In this document: positions 42,430 to 51,132 of the stretch, one piece after another | Layout: each line of letters begins with the position of its first letter | How positions within the stretch are numbered: position 1 is the first letter of the stretch | Source: an uncultured Eubacteriales bacterium | GTDB taxonomy: Bacteria; Bacillota; Clostridia; Oscillospirales; CAG-272 | NCBI GenBank assembly: GCA_934378145.1 | Contig: CAKXXW010000010.1 | Coordinates: forward strand, 1 to 53,956 | Reading direction: 5' to 3' | DNA length: 53,956 nucleotides | The notes under the pieces: model-generated | Seen by the model: the letters and a program-made list of their open reading frames with translations, nothing else | Told to the model about the DNA's origin: nothing | The model's database searches: none | Program-made: the position numbers and the translations under genes

Positions 42430-44082
42430 ATGGTCACTAAACTCGAAAAATTAAAAGAATTCAAGGGCGTTGAAGGCCCTGTTCTCACGATTGTTATGGA
42501 CGGAGTCGGTCTGGCTCCCGAAGGTCCCGGAAATGCCGTAAAACGCGCATACACCCCGACCCTTGATATGCTTCTCGCAAAATATCCGTGGGTAAAGCTC
42601 AAGGCTCACGGAACTGCGGTCGGACTTCCCTCCGACGACGACATGGGCAACTCCGAGGTCGGTCACAATGCGATCGGCTCGGGACAGGTATTCGCGCAGG
42701 GTGCAAAGCTCGTCTCGTCTTCGATCGAAAGCGGAAAAATGTTCACTTCCGACACATGGAAGGCTCTTGTTTCGAATGTGAAGGAATCAGGCACGCTCCA
42801 CTTCATCGGACTCTTCTCTGACGGAAATGTTCACTCGCACATAGACCATCTCAAGGCTATGATTAAAGAGGCCAAAAAAGAGGGTGTGAAACGCGTCCGC
42901 GTTCATATCCTCCTCGACGGAAGAGATGTCGGAGAGACCTCGGCTCTCAATTATATCGACCCCTTTGAGGAATTCATGGCATCGCTCAGAGATGATAACT
43001 TTGATATAAAGATCGCGTCGGGCGGCGGAAGAATGAAGATAACCATGGACAGATACGAGGCCGATTGGAGCATGGTCGAACGCGGATGGCACACTCATGT
43101 ACTCGGCGAGGGCGAGCAGTTCGCCTCTGCTGCCGATGCCGTGAACGCCTACCGTGAAAAATATCATGTGATAGATCAGGATCTGCCTCCCTTCGTTATC
43201 GCCGAGAACGGCAAACCGGTCGGCACGATCGAGGACGGCGACAGCGTGATATTCTACAACTTCCGCGGTGACCGCGCGATAGAGATATCGAAGGCTTTCG
43301 ATCAGGCGGATTTCGACAAATTCGACCGCGTCCGTTATCCGAAGGTAGTCTATGCCGGTATGCTCGAATACGACGGTGATACTCACATTCCGTCAAGATA
43401 CCTTGTATCTCCCCCCGAGATCACGAATACAATGACAGAGTACCTCTGCGCTACGGGCGTCACAGAGCTTGCCATTTCCGAAACGCAGAAATTCGGTCAT
43501 GTGACCTACTTCTGGAACGGAAACTACTCGGGCAAATTCGATGAAAATCTTGAGACATATATCGAGATAAAATCCGATGTGGTACCCTTTGAGCAGCGCC
43601 CGTGGATGAAGTGCGCCGACATCACCGACAAGCTCATCGAATGTATGCGTTCGGGCAAATACCGCTACCTGCGCGTAAACTTCCCGAACGGCGATATGGT
43701 CGGTCACACCGGAAACCTTGAGGCTACCATTTGCTCCATGGAGGCGCTCGATCTCCAGCTCGCAAGGATCCTTGCAGTTGTTGACGAGCTTCACGGCGCG
43801 GCAATAATCACGGCGGACCACGGAAACGCCGACGAAATGTATGAGACCGACAAGAAGACTCACGCTCCGAAGACCAACAAGGACGGATCCTTCAAGGCAA
43901 AGACGAGCCACACTCTGAATCCCGTTCCCTGCATCATCTACGATAACTTTACTTCGGACTGCTACAAAGTAAAGGCAGACGAAGGCAAATTCGGGCTTTC
44001 TGACATTGCGGCGACGAATGTAAACCTTCTCGGCTACGCGGCACCCGATATGTGGGATACTTCTCTGATCGAGGTAAAATAA
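42430..44082 (+). CDS. gpmI: 2,3-bisphosphoglycerate-independent phosphoglycerate mutase
   Basis: Alkaline-phosphatase-fold enzyme that interconverts 3- and 2-phosphoglycerate in glycolysis. Metal ligands and nucleophile are visible: Asp24 in MDGVG, Ser75 in DMGNSEVGHN, the ILLDGRDVGETSA segment, and ITADHGNAD in the C-terminal half. The 550-residue length is about 40 more than the usual 510, as in a minority group of this family. The start follows AGGAGG. The PHP gene begins on the base after its stop codon. Confidence 0.97.
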   Translation: MVTKLEKLKEFKGVEGPVLTIVMDGVGLAPEGPGNAVKRAYTPTLDMLLAKYPWVKLKAHGTAVGLPSDDDMGNSEVGHNAIGSGQVFAQGAKLVSSSIESGKMFTSDTWKALVSNVKESGTLHFIGLFSDGNVHSHIDHLKAMIKEAKKEGVKRVRVHILLDGRDVGETSALNYIDPFEEFMASLRDDNFDIKIASGGGRMKITMDRYEADWSMVERGWHTHVLGEGEQFASAADAVNAYREKYHVIDQDLPPFVIAENGKPVGTIEDGDSVIFYNFRGDRAIEISKAFDQADFDKFDRVRYPKVVYAGMLEYDGDTHIPSRYLVSPPEITNTMTEYLCATGVTELAISETQKFGHVTYFWNGNYSGKFDENLETYIEIKSDVVPFEQRPWMKCADITDKLIECMRSGKYRYLRVNFPNGDMVGHTGNLEATICSMEALDLQLARILAVVDELHGAAIITADHGNADEMYETDKKTHAPKTNKDGSFKAKTSHTLNPVPCIIYDNFTSDCYKVKADEGKFGLSDIAATNVNLLGYAAPDMWDTSLIEVK

Positions 44083-44817
44083 ATGCCTTATCTGACAGAG
44101 CTTCATTGCCATACCGGTGAGGTGAGCCAGTGCGCGTCGATAAAGAACGACGAGCTTATCGATGTTTATGTCGGTGCGGGATATACCTCGCTGACGATAA
44201 CGAATCATCTCAGCCGCTTCACCTTCGGCGAAAAGAACCGCGACAAATACAAGGGTTCGGACAACTGGGAAGAAAAGATAGAATTTTTCCTTGGTGGCGT
44301 CACGCACGCCGCCGAGGCGGCAAAGGGCAGGCTCAACATCCTCTGGGGCGTTGAGCTTCGCTCGAACACCGACAATAACGACTACCTTATCCATCATGTG
44401 ACGAAGGAATTTCTTCTCTCTCATCCGACGCTCCTTGACGAGAAGGTACGCATAGTTGCGGAATGGGTCAGAGAAGCCGGCGGACTTTTTTGCCAGGCGC
44501 ATCCCTTCCGTGACAATATGAAGGTGAAGAATCATCTGCTCTTTGATGCGACAGAGGTATATAACGGAAGCAACAATCACGATTCGCACAACGACCTTGC
44601 GCTGGTGTGGGCGAAGAGATTCGACCTCACCATGCTCTCGGGAAGCGATTATCACAGGCTGGGACCTCCCCCGACCGGCGGGATACTCACAGACGAGCCT
44701 ATCCGGACGAACGACGAACTTTACGATGTACTTGTACACCGTCGCTTTACGCCTCTTCATCCCGGAGAGATGCCGGTCTACTATGACGCAAAGATCGACG
44801 AGGATATAAAAAAATGA
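44083..44817 (+). CDS. PHP-domain metal-dependent hydrolase
   Basis: Predicted phosphoesterase of the PHP superfamily. Metal-binding motifs are visible: LHCHTGEVS near the N terminus, ITNHL, the glutamate in LWGVEL, QAHPFRD, and SGSDYHRLG near the C terminus, matching the four PHP motifs. The 244-residue product has no fused polymerase or HisK signature, so the substrate is unknown. It starts directly at the gpmI stop codon and ends overlapping the next gene as ATGA, so all are co-translated. Confidence 0.9.
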   Translation: MPYLTELHCHTGEVSQCASIKNDELIDVYVGAGYTSLTITNHLSRFTFGEKNRDKYKGSDNWEEKIEFFLGGVTHAAEAAKGRLNILWGVELRSNTDNNDYLIHHVTKEFLLSHPTLLDEKVRIVAEWVREAGGLFCQAHPFRDNMKVKNHLLFDATEVYNGSNNHDSHNDLALVWAKRFDLTMLSGSDYHRLGPPPTGGILTDEPIRTNDELYDVLVHRRFTPLHPGEMPVYYDAKIDEDIKK

Positions 44818-45602
44818 AACTTACATTTCTCGGCACAGGCGCCGCGGACTGGACGGAAAGAGACTTTACAGAAGGACAGGAATATCGGCGCTGGTCATCG
44901 GCTTTGATAGACGGCAGCCTTCTTATCGACCCGGGTCCGCACATTTATCACTTCGCCGAAAAAAACGGCACTGAAGATATGTTCGGCGGTGTAAAAAGCA
45001 TTATAGTTACCCACACGCACAAGGATCACTTCTCTTCTGTCACACTGAGAAGGCTTCTTTCCGAGGCGGATTTCAGGCTTTACGGAGATGCCGCCTGCAT
45101 CCGCAAGTTGCAAAAGGACCTTACCGAAAACGAATTTTCAAAGATAAAATTCACCGAGATCGCGCCGCTTGAGAACTTTGTTACCGAGGACGGGTACAGC
45201 ATTCTTGCCCTGCCCTCGAACCACGGCACGGGCGATCCGCTCGAAAAAACACGCCATTACATAATCGAAAAGGACGGAAAGCGCCTTTTCTACGGTCCCG
45301 ACGGTGCGTGGCTGATGCTTCCCGCATGGGAAAAGATGCGGGGAAAACATTTTGACGCGATGATCCTTGAGGCTACCTCGGGATATATTCCGGGGGACGA
45401 CCGTATATTCTCGCACAATTCGATCCCGATGCTCGAAATAATGCTTCAGACCTTCCGCGCGCAGGGCTGCCTTGACGAGAACAGTCGGGTATGGTGTTCG
45501 CATATGGCAAAAACACTTCACCCGGGGCAGGCTATGCTCGAGCGTGAGCTTATACCTCTCGGGATCACCCCCGCATACGACGGACTTTCAATCAAAATAT
45601 AA
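44814..45602 (+). CDS. Metallo-beta-lactamase-fold hydrolase (PhnP-like)
   Basis: The 262-residue protein has the MBL-fold start FLGTGAADW, the zinc motif HTHKDHF (H-x-H-x-D-H), a later His in LPSNHGTGD, the aspartate in YGPDG, and a His in WCSHMAKT. PhnP and related MBL phosphodiesterases share the N-terminal LGTGAA, so cyclic phosphate or phosphodiester substrates are plausible. It overlaps the PHP gene by four bases, suggesting that the two act on related compounds. Confidence 0.88.
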   Translation: MKLTFLGTGAADWTERDFTEGQEYRRWSSALIDGSLLIDPGPHIYHFAEKNGTEDMFGGVKSIIVTHTHKDHFSSVTLRRLLSEADFRLYGDAACIRKLQKDLTENEFSKIKFTEIAPLENFVTEDGYSILALPSNHGTGDPLEKTRHYIIEKDGKRLFYGPDGAWLMLPAWEKMRGKHFDAMILEATSGYIPGDDRIFSHNSIPMLEIMLQTFRAQGCLDENSRVWCSHMAKTLHPGQAMLERELIPLGITPAYDGLSIKI

Positions 45603-45617
45603 AAAGGAGTTTTTACT

Positions 45618-46367
45618 ATGGCTGAAAAGATCAGAGTTACCGTATGGAACGAATTCAGGCACGAAAAGACCAAGGAAAATGTCAAGGCGCTCTATCCGAA
45701 CGGACTTCATGCCGTTGTAGGTGAGTTCCTCTCCGAGACAGGCGACATGGAAGTGACTCTCGCCGCACTTGACGATGAGGCTCAGGGACTGCCCGACGAA
45801 GTGCTTGACAACACCGATGTCCTCGTCTGGTGGGGGCATATGGCTCACAAGGAAGTAAACGACGAGCTTGTGGCGAAGATCCAAAAGAGAGTTTATCTCG
45901 GCAAGATGGGTTTTGTAGGACTTCATTCAGCCCACCACTCCAAGCCCTTCCGCGCAATAGTCGGCACTAACGGCAACCTTCAGTGGGGACGCAATCAGCG
46001 CGAGGTCGTGTGGAATCTCATGCCCTCCCATCCGATCGCGGCGGGTATCCCCGATCATTTTATCCTCGAGGAGGAGGAAATGTACTCCGAGCCTTTCTAT
46101 ATTCCACAGCCCGACGCGCTCGTGTTCGGAAGCTGGTTTGAGGACGGAAACATACTCCGCAGCGGTTGCTGCTTTATCCGCGGCGCCGGAAAGGTCTTCT
46201 GGTTCCAGCCGGGACACGAGACCTGCAAATCCTTCTTCAACCCCTATGTCCGCAAAATAATCACCAACGCCGTTTATTGGGCAAAGCCCTCGGTCGACGG
46301 TCAGTCGATCCCCGACAAATGCCCGCATATCACCGAGCCAATCATCGGTGAATTCGGCAAAGAATAA
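45618..46367 (+). CDS. ThuA-like domain protein
   Basis: Glutamine-amidotransferase-like fold of the ThuA (trehalose utilisation) family. Visible: VTVWNEFRHE, DVLVWWGHMAH, GFVGLHSAHHSKPF and the C-terminal GAGKVFWFQPGHE, all typical of ThuA. The 249-residue length is normal. The function of bacterial ThuA proteins is not well defined; some act on disaccharides. It starts 15 bases after the MBL gene behind AAAAGGAG. Confidence 0.9.
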   Translation: MAEKIRVTVWNEFRHEKTKENVKALYPNGLHAVVGEFLSETGDMEVTLAALDDEAQGLPDEVLDNTDVLVWWGHMAHKEVNDELVAKIQKRVYLGKMGFVGLHSAHHSKPFRAIVGTNGNLQWGRNQREVVWNLMPSHPIAAGIPDHFILEEEEMYSEPFYIPQPDALVFGSWFEDGNILRSGCCFIRGAGKVFWFQPGHETCKSFFNPYVRKIITNAVYWAKPSVDGQSIPDKCPHITEPIIGEFGKE

Positions 46368-46394
46368 ACCGTAAGCAAAAAGGAGAGCGTCTTT

Positions 46395-47486
46395 ATGACC
46401 TTCGATCAGATCAAGAGCGAAATAACCGCGCGGCTTCGTGAGGTGCGCTCGGAATCGGGAGATCTTTCGGGTGCCGAAATGTATCCCGACCTTCAGAAGC
46501 TCATAACAAGGGCGATAAGCCGCGTTGCGCTGTGTGACACCGCAGCAGACCTTGACCGCCTCAACGACCTGCTTGAAGCCATTGAGGATACATACAATTC
46601 CTGCAGGACCGATGTTAGCGGTGAGGAATCGAACGAGACTCTCTTTGATTTTGACTTTGAGCTTGAATCGGAAGGCGATAACGACGGACCGTCCGATGAA
46701 GAGGGATCCGAAGAGCCCGAGCATGACGATGACGGCGCGGATGCCGAAGAGGAAGAAGAAAGCGAAGATGCGGGCGAAACGGAAGAAGCTCCCCCCGCAC
46801 GCTCCGAAAAACAGGAACGCGAGATAGCGGCTTGCGTTGCCGAGATCGAGGAATTTTACAAGGCGCACTACTCAAAGGGCGGTGTCGCCGAAAAGAACCG
46901 ACTGAAGGCAATAAGGACAAGGGCGCTCGATCGTGTGGAATCGACGAACACTCCCGTAGAGCTTACCGACGCGGTGATAGAATACCGCAAGAATTTCGAC
47001 AGGTACAAAAAAAGCCTTGAGGCTTACGACCGGCGCGAGGATGCCAAACCGTCGTTTGACTCAAAGCATAACCTTAATACAAAGCTGAATTTTGCGCGGC
47101 TGTTTGCCGGCATCCTTGCTGCAGTCGCGGGCGTTGTTGCCGGCGCGGTCTCAAGAGAATGGCTCGGTTTTCCGCTCGCCGCGATGATATTCGGCGGCAC
47201 TTACCTGCTCCTCGGCGGAGTTTACGCGATAATCATTACAAAGTCCCTTGACGCGGCGGCATACCGCAATACGGCATTCGCAAGGCTCATTATCGCGGTG
47301 ATCGCCGTTATCGGTTCGGTCATCCTCGGCATTACGCTTCCCGCCAGTGAAGGCTTCGGCTTCGGATACGCCTTTCTGTCCACTCTGCCTCTGACGCTCG
47401 GGGGGATCGGAGTTTACATTATTTGCAGGCTCCAGCTCTCGATCTTTGTAGCGAAGAACAGAAAAGCGAAGAAAAAGAAAAGGTAA
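46395..47486 (+). CDS. Membrane protein with acidic low-complexity linker, unknown function
   Basis: I do not recognise this 363-residue protein. The first 70 residues are helical, residues about 75-132 are very rich in Asp/Glu, a second helical region spans about 138-215 (FYKAHYSKGG...), and four hydrophobic segments lie at about 233-252, 258-281, 295-314 and 322-346. The C-terminal tail is strongly basic (KNRKAKKKKR). An acidic linker with a basic tail suggests intra- or intermolecular charge contact. It starts 27 bases after the ThuA gene behind AAAAAGGAG and is the last gene before a terminator. Confidence 0.8.
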   Translation: MTFDQIKSEITARLREVRSESGDLSGAEMYPDLQKLITRAISRVALCDTAADLDRLNDLLEAIEDTYNSCRTDVSGEESNETLFDFDFELESEGDNDGPSDEEGSEEPEHDDDGADAEEEEESEDAGETEEAPPARSEKQEREIAACVAEIEEFYKAHYSKGGVAEKNRLKAIRTRALDRVESTNTPVELTDAVIEYRKNFDRYKKSLEAYDRREDAKPSFDSKHNLNTKLNFARLFAGILAAVAGVVAGAVSREWLGFPLAAMIFGGTYLLLGGVYAIIITKSLDAAAYRNTAFARLIIAVIAVIGSVILGITLPASEGFGFGYAFLSTLPLTLGGIGVYIICRLQLSIFVAKNRKAKKKKR

Positions 47487-47490
47487 CCAT

Positions 47491-47540
47491 AAAACAGGCT
47501 CTCCGATCTTTCGGAAAGCCTGTTATCTTTTTTTATTTTA
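47491..47540. terminator. Intrinsic terminator after the gpmI operon
   Basis: AACAGGCT at 47493-47500 pairs with AGCCTGTT at 47517-47524; an inner stem TCCGA/TCGGA extends the hairpin with a small internal bulge. A long T-rich run follows on the plus strand. It may also serve rubrerythrin, which converges. Confidence 0.8.
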
Positions 47541-48074
47541 TCAATAATTTTCGGCTTTGATCTCGAAAAAGCTCTGCGGATGTGCGCAGACCGGGCAGAT
47601 CGCTGGAGCCTTCTTGCCTATCACGATGTGACCGCAGTTACGGCAGACCCACATGACCTCCTCGCTCTTCTCGAAAACCTTCTTCATCTCGACATTATCA
47701 AGAAGCTTGAGATATCTTTCCTCATGCGATTTCTCGATCTTGCCGACGGCTCTGAACTGAGCGGCAAGTGCGGTGAAGCCCTCCTCCTCGGCATCTGCGG
47801 CAAACTGAGCGTACATATCCGTCCACTCGTAATGCTCGCCCGCCGCGGCGGACTTGAGGTTCTCTTCCGTATTTCCGAGCGCACCGAGAGCCTTGAACCA
47901 AAGCTTCGCGTGTTCTTTCTCGTTGTTTGCGGTCTCCTCGAAGATCGCGGCTATCTGCTCATAGCCTTCCTTTTTTGCCACAGACGCAAAGTAGCTGTAC
48001 TTGCTTCTCGCCTGAGTCTCACCGGCGAACGCCGCGTAAAGATTTTTTTCTGTTTTTGTTCCTTTAAGTTCCAT
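47541..48074 (-). CDS. Rubrerythrin
   Basis: Cytoplasmic non-haem diiron protein that reduces hydrogen peroxide, a main oxidative-stress defence of anaerobes. The 177-residue product has the diiron helices with ETQARSKYSYFA, EETANNEKEHA and EKSHEERY glutamates and histidines, and a C-terminal rubredoxin-like site with two Cys pairs (CRNCG and CPVCAHP). The start is ATG at 48074 behind GGAGG; an in-frame TTG at 48128 lies inside the -35 box and is excluded. It is monocistronic. Confidence 0.97.
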   Translation of the reverse strand: MELKGTKTEKNLYAAFAGETQARSKYSYFASVAKKEGYEQIAAIFEETANNEKEHAKLWFKALGALGNTEENLKSAAAGEHYEWTDMYAQFAADAEEEGFTALAAQFRAVGKIEKSHEERYLKLLDNVEMKKVFEKSEEVMWVCRNCGHIVIGKKAPAICPVCAHPQSFFEIKAENY

Positions 48075-48099
48075 TCCGACACCTCCGAAAGTTTTTTCC

Positions 48100-48128
48100 A
48101 TTTTATCACCGACGAAAAGATCTGTCAA
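48100..48128 (-). promoter_or_regulatory. Promoter of rubrerythrin
   Basis: Minus-strand TTGACA (48123-48128), 17-base spacer and TAAAAT (48100-48105), with no obvious PerR or Spx box. Confidence 0.82.
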
Positions 48129-48219
48129 TGATTTTCACAGAATTATTACCTTACCATCTTTTATTATTCACTCTGAAATGCCATAATATATATGACAAAT
48201 AAAAATTAAGGAGTCAACT

Positions 48220-48915
48220 ATGTTCTGGATCGATTATTGGTATGTGGTACTTGTATTGCCGGCGATAATCCTTGCACTTGTCGTGCAGATAAAGATGTCG
48301 GCAACATATTCGAAATACTCGAAGGTGTACAGCAGATCGGGCGTGACCGCCGAAGAGGCGGCAAGAAGGATACTTAACGCCAATGGGCTTTACGATGTCA
48401 CGATCGAACGGGTGTCGGGAAACCTGACCGATCATTATGACCCGCGGACGAACACGGTAAGGTTGTCGGACAGCGTCTACGGTTCAAATTCGTTAGCCGC
48501 TGTCGGGGTCGCCGCGCACGAGGTCGGACACGCGATACAGCACGCAAGGGATTACTTCCCCATGAAGGTCAGATCGGCGATAATTCCGGCAACGAATTTC
48601 GGCGCAGGAATCTCACCGCTCATTCTCATAATCGGCGTTATCTTTATGTCCGATCCGCTGATAATCGCCGGAATCGCGCTCTACTCGCTGACCGCAGTGT
48701 TTCAGCTCGTTACACTGCCGGTCGAGTTCAACGCGAGCCGTCGGGCGCTCGAAACACTTGACAATTACGGGATACTTGAAAGAGATGAGCTGCCGCAGGT
48801 CCGGAAGGTCCTCGGTGCGGCTGCGATGACCTATGTCGCTTCCCTGCTCGTTTCGCTGATGTATATCCTCCGCCTTGTTATGATCTTCGGCGGAGGCAGA
48901 AGAAACAGACGGTAA
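48220..48915 (+). CDS. YugP-type neutral zinc metallopeptidase
   Basis: Membrane-embedded zinc peptidase of the YugP (DUF/Zn_peptidase_2) family. The 231-residue protein has an N-terminal membrane helix (about 5-24), the zinc motif HEVGHAIQHA (about 106-115), two further hydrophobic segments (about 130-170), the EFNASRRAL segment with the likely third ligand, and a last helix near the C terminus with a Gly/Arg-rich tail. Substrates are unknown. The ATG follows AAGGAG. It is probably monocistronic and ends before a strong hairpin. Confidence 0.93.
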   Translation: MFWIDYWYVVLVLPAIILALVVQIKMSATYSKYSKVYSRSGVTAEEAARRILNANGLYDVTIERVSGNLTDHYDPRTNTVRLSDSVYGSNSLAAVGVAAHEVGHAIQHARDYFPMKVRSAIIPATNFGAGISPLILIIGVIFMSDPLIIAGIALYSLTAVFQLVTLPVEFNASRRALETLDNYGILERDELPQVRKVLGAAAMTYVASLLVSLMYILRLVMIFGGGRRNRR

Positions 48916-48932
48916 AAAGTAAAAGTATTATA

Positions 48933-48971
48933 CAACGCCGCAGGTTTCCTTTTCGGAAATCTGCGGCGTTG
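48933..48971. terminator. Bidirectional intrinsic terminator
   Basis: 17-bp near-perfect arms: CAACGCCGCAGGTTTCC (48933-48949) and GGAAATCTGCGGCGTTG (48955-48971), with T-rich flanks on both strands. It separates the convergent YugP-type and sigma factor genes; the latter ends at 48975. Confidence 0.9.
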
Positions 48972-48974
48972 CTA

Positions 48975-50600
48975 TTATTTTTCTATCTGCATCCAGCAGC
49001 CTTCCGCTCCGATACCGTTTTCGGGCGGAGTGAGTATGCCTCTTTCTATAAGCGCCTCTATAAGAGCGTCAAGCACCGGCATTCCGGCAATATCGTTTGC
49101 GAACCTCCAATCGCAGAGAAGATAATCGGGAACGGAAGTCTTTATGAGTTCCGCGAGCTTTTCGGCAATCTTTGCCGCTTCGGAATCAAAGTAACCGTTT
49201 TCCAGCCTCTCGCTTATGCCGAAAAGTCTTTCATCATCGGCAGAATTGCTGACAAGAATTTTCGTATAAAGCATATTTCCGTCGCGGTACAGGTATCCGC
49301 ACTCAATGGCTTTTGCTGCGTGCTCCTTCTCTATTTCGGAAAGAGTACTTATGTCAAGTCCGTTTATCGCGCGTATGGCAAGCCGTAATTTCCCGTCGTT
49401 GGCTACATTGTGACCGCAGTGAAAATGCTTCTTTATGCGCGTCACATAAATGTTTGTGAGCCGGATTTTTTTGAGTCCGCACACATTGAAAGTTTCAGTG
49501 CCGTCGCATCCGCCTCCGTATGTTTTTCCGGTATTGACATATCCGAAAATACTGAACGGGCGATCGGGCTTCGGAATACCCGAAAAATATTTCTCTTTGA
49601 GTATACGGGTCACACTATCGGAAAAAGCATCCGAAAGAGTTCGGATCTGCTGCCACAGAATGAGATTCATATCGGTTTTTCTGTTGAGGTACGGGAAAGC
49701 AAGATATTCCTCCCTGTGAGCCTCGATAAAAGATTCTACTGTCTTGCATATGTTCGGGATCTGCTCAGTGTAGATCGAGTGAGCTTTTTCCGCGGTCTCT
49801 TTGTCAAACAGGATAAAGTTTATTGCGTATCTGCCGTTGTCAAGACGACGAAGCACCCCGTATTTGCCGTTTGTTCCCTTTCTCAGGATCTCAAGCTCGT
49901 CCTCAACATAAACGGTCGGGACATTAAGCTCTGCGGCGATCTCGGAGGCACTCATTGCCTTCTTTGAGCATAACCAGATGATGTGATCCGACAATAATCT
50001 TCCGAGAGTCCCGCGCGGATCTCCCCACATCGGATTGCCTGATCCCCAGATAATATAATCAATTTTATTGAGCGTCACGGGCTTCTTTGCGGTATCTGTC
50101 ATTTTTTCAACCTCGTTTCTGATTTTCTGCCTTGCTGAAAAAAGTCTCTGACGAACGGCTGTTTCGCTCGTTTTCTGAAGTATTGCTATCTCCGAAGCAG
50201 GCAAGCCGTCTATGTAAAAAAGGATCATGACCTCGCGGTAAGCCCTTGTCAGAAAGGCTATGCGGCGGTATATGAAGGCAAGCTGTTCCCTTCTGTCGTC
50301 CGGAATATCCTCTTCGGCAAGCGTAAGCAGAGCCTTTTCCGGATCGCCGGCATACATCTCTCCGGAGCGCTTTGCGCGCCTGTCAGAAAAGTCAGCGTAA
50401 ACATTGCGTGCCACTTTCCATATAAAGGGATAGAGGCTTTCTATATCGCCGTCGGTATCGGCAGCCTTTATCAGAGCGTAAGTGATGTCCGAACATAGCT
50501 CCTCAGCCTCGTAGCTGTCGCCGGTGCGGGCATAGCAAAAGCCAAAAAGTTTCTCAAGCAGTTCTTCGTCAAAATAATTCAGCAGGTCTCGTTTTTTCAT
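48975..50600 (-). CDS. ECF-type sigma factor with long C-terminal extension
   Basis: RNA polymerase sigma factor of the extracytoplasmic-function group. The first about 165 residues carry region 2 (FGFCYARTGDSYEAEELCSDI...FIWKVARNVYADF) and region 4 (FLTRAYREVMILFYIDGLPASEIA...AVRQRLFSARQKI). About 375 further residues follow, starting with a predicted winged-helix segment (about 200-260, MSASEIAAELNVP...YGVLRRLDNGRYAI) and then a domain I do not recognise, with a Cys/His cluster HFHCGH near its middle. No anti-sigma factor is adjacent. The ATG at 50600 follows TGGAGA; an ATG at 50675 is at the transcription start and unlikely. The extension may be a built-in sensor. Confidence 0.85.
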   Translation of the reverse strand: MKKRDLLNYFDEELLEKLFGFCYARTGDSYEAEELCSDITYALIKAADTDGDIESLYPFIWKVARNVYADFSDRRAKRSGEMYAGDPEKALLTLAEEDIPDDRREQLAFIYRRIAFLTRAYREVMILFYIDGLPASEIAILQKTSETAVRQRLFSARQKIRNEVEKMTDTAKKPVTLNKIDYIIWGSGNPMWGDPRGTLGRLLSDHIIWLCSKKAMSASEIAAELNVPTVYVEDELEILRKGTNGKYGVLRRLDNGRYAINFILFDKETAEKAHSIYTEQIPNICKTVESFIEAHREEYLAFPYLNRKTDMNLILWQQIRTLSDAFSDSVTRILKEKYFSGIPKPDRPFSIFGYVNTGKTYGGGCDGTETFNVCGLKKIRLTNIYVTRIKKHFHCGHNVANDGKLRLAIRAINGLDISTLSEIEKEHAAKAIECGYLYRDGNMLYTKILVSNSADDERLFGISERLENGYFDSEAAKIAEKLAELIKTSVPDYLLCDWRFANDIAGMPVLDALIEALIERGILTPPENGIGAEGCWMQIEK

Positions 50601-50677
50601 GTGTTCTCCAAGCAATCGATCAATGCTTTCACCCGTATAGTCGGCAAAATGCAGAATTGTTAGGTTGGAATGCAAAA

Positions 50678-50706
50678 ATTATACCATTATTTTCGGATTT
50701 TGTCGA
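50678..50706 (-). promoter_or_regulatory. Promoter of the ECF-type sigma factor gene
   Basis: Minus-strand TCGACA (50701-50706), 17-base spacer and TATAAT (50678-50683). The leader to the ATG is about 70 bases. It looks like a housekeeping promoter and has no AAC-type ECF -35 motif, so autoregulation is not obvious. Confidence 0.72.
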
Positions 50707-50873
50707 GTATCAAAGAAGGCGTTTGCTCTTGCTGAAAAGGAAGCGCCGATCAAATATCCGCAAAAATCCTAATAAAAAGGCCCCATAAAATAAGATCCAG
50801 AGATAAGTTTTGATACTTTCTGCCCTCGGGAGAAAACTTTTTTGGGAAAAGCACATTATTTTTTCAAAAGGGC

Positions 50874-50902
50874 TTGACTTTACCGAACAAAAGTGATATA
50901 AT
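50874..50902 (+). promoter_or_regulatory. Promoter of tRNA-Pro
   Basis: TTGACT (50874-50879), 17-base spacer and TATAAT (50897-50902), followed by a leader of about 60 bases before the tRNA. Confidence 0.82.
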
Positions 50903-50971
50903 ATCAAACCGTGGTAGCAATGAGGTATGCGGAAGGTCGAAGCCGCCAATATTCTTGCTGACATATAAGAT

Positions 50972-51047
50972 CTGGGTGTGGCGCAGTTGGGAGCGCGCTA
51001 CCTTGGGGTGGTAGAGGCCGCAAGTTCAAGTCTTGTCACTCAGACCA
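50972..51047 (+). tRNA. tRNA-Pro (anticodon GGG)
   Basis: A 76-base cloverleaf. The acceptor arm CTGGGTG pairs with CACTCAG (one G-U), the D-arm has GCGC/GCGC, the anticodon arm is CTACC-TTGGGGT-GGTAG with anticodon GGG at 51005-51007, and the T arm GCAAG-TTCAAGT-CTTGT carries the usual TTC. Discriminator A and an encoded CCA (51045-51047) end the gene. Its 3' end is the probable attachment site of the element to the right. Confidence 0.95.
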
Positions 51048-51086
51048 AATAAAGCCGAAAACGAACCGTTTTCGGCTTTATTTTTT
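51048..51086 (+). terminator. Intrinsic terminator after tRNA-Pro
   Basis: AAATAAAGCCGAAAACG (51047-51063) pairs with CGTTTTCGGCTTTATTT (51067-51083), followed by further T. A perfect 17-bp stem with a 3-base loop; it lies right after the tRNA CCA end, so it either belongs to the host locus or came in with the element. Confidence 0.85.
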
Positions 51087-51132
51087 GCATTTTCGGGGCA
51101 AAATCGGGTGCTTTTCCACCACTTTCGCACCA

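Larger units (their letters stand above)
50601..50971. other. Intergenic region without a supported gene
   Basis: About 370 bases between the sigma factor and tRNA-Pro. It holds the sigma factor's leader and promoter (50678-50706) and the tRNA promoter (50874-50902). A minus-strand open frame of 84 codons (50710-50964) has one hydrophobic stretch but no SD and runs through the tRNA promoter, so it is not called. No repeat or other RNA motif was noticed. Confidence 0.6.

Noticed and set aside
43393..44760. 455-codon frame antisense to gpmI and the PHP gene
   Set aside because: It spans the junction of two clear plus-strand genes and shows no domain or SD.
50710..50964. 84-codon minus-strand frame with a hydrophobic stretch between the sigma factor and tRNA-Pro
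   Set aside because: Its 5' part overlaps the tRNA promoter, and no SD precedes any start; possibly a gene remnant but not supportable.
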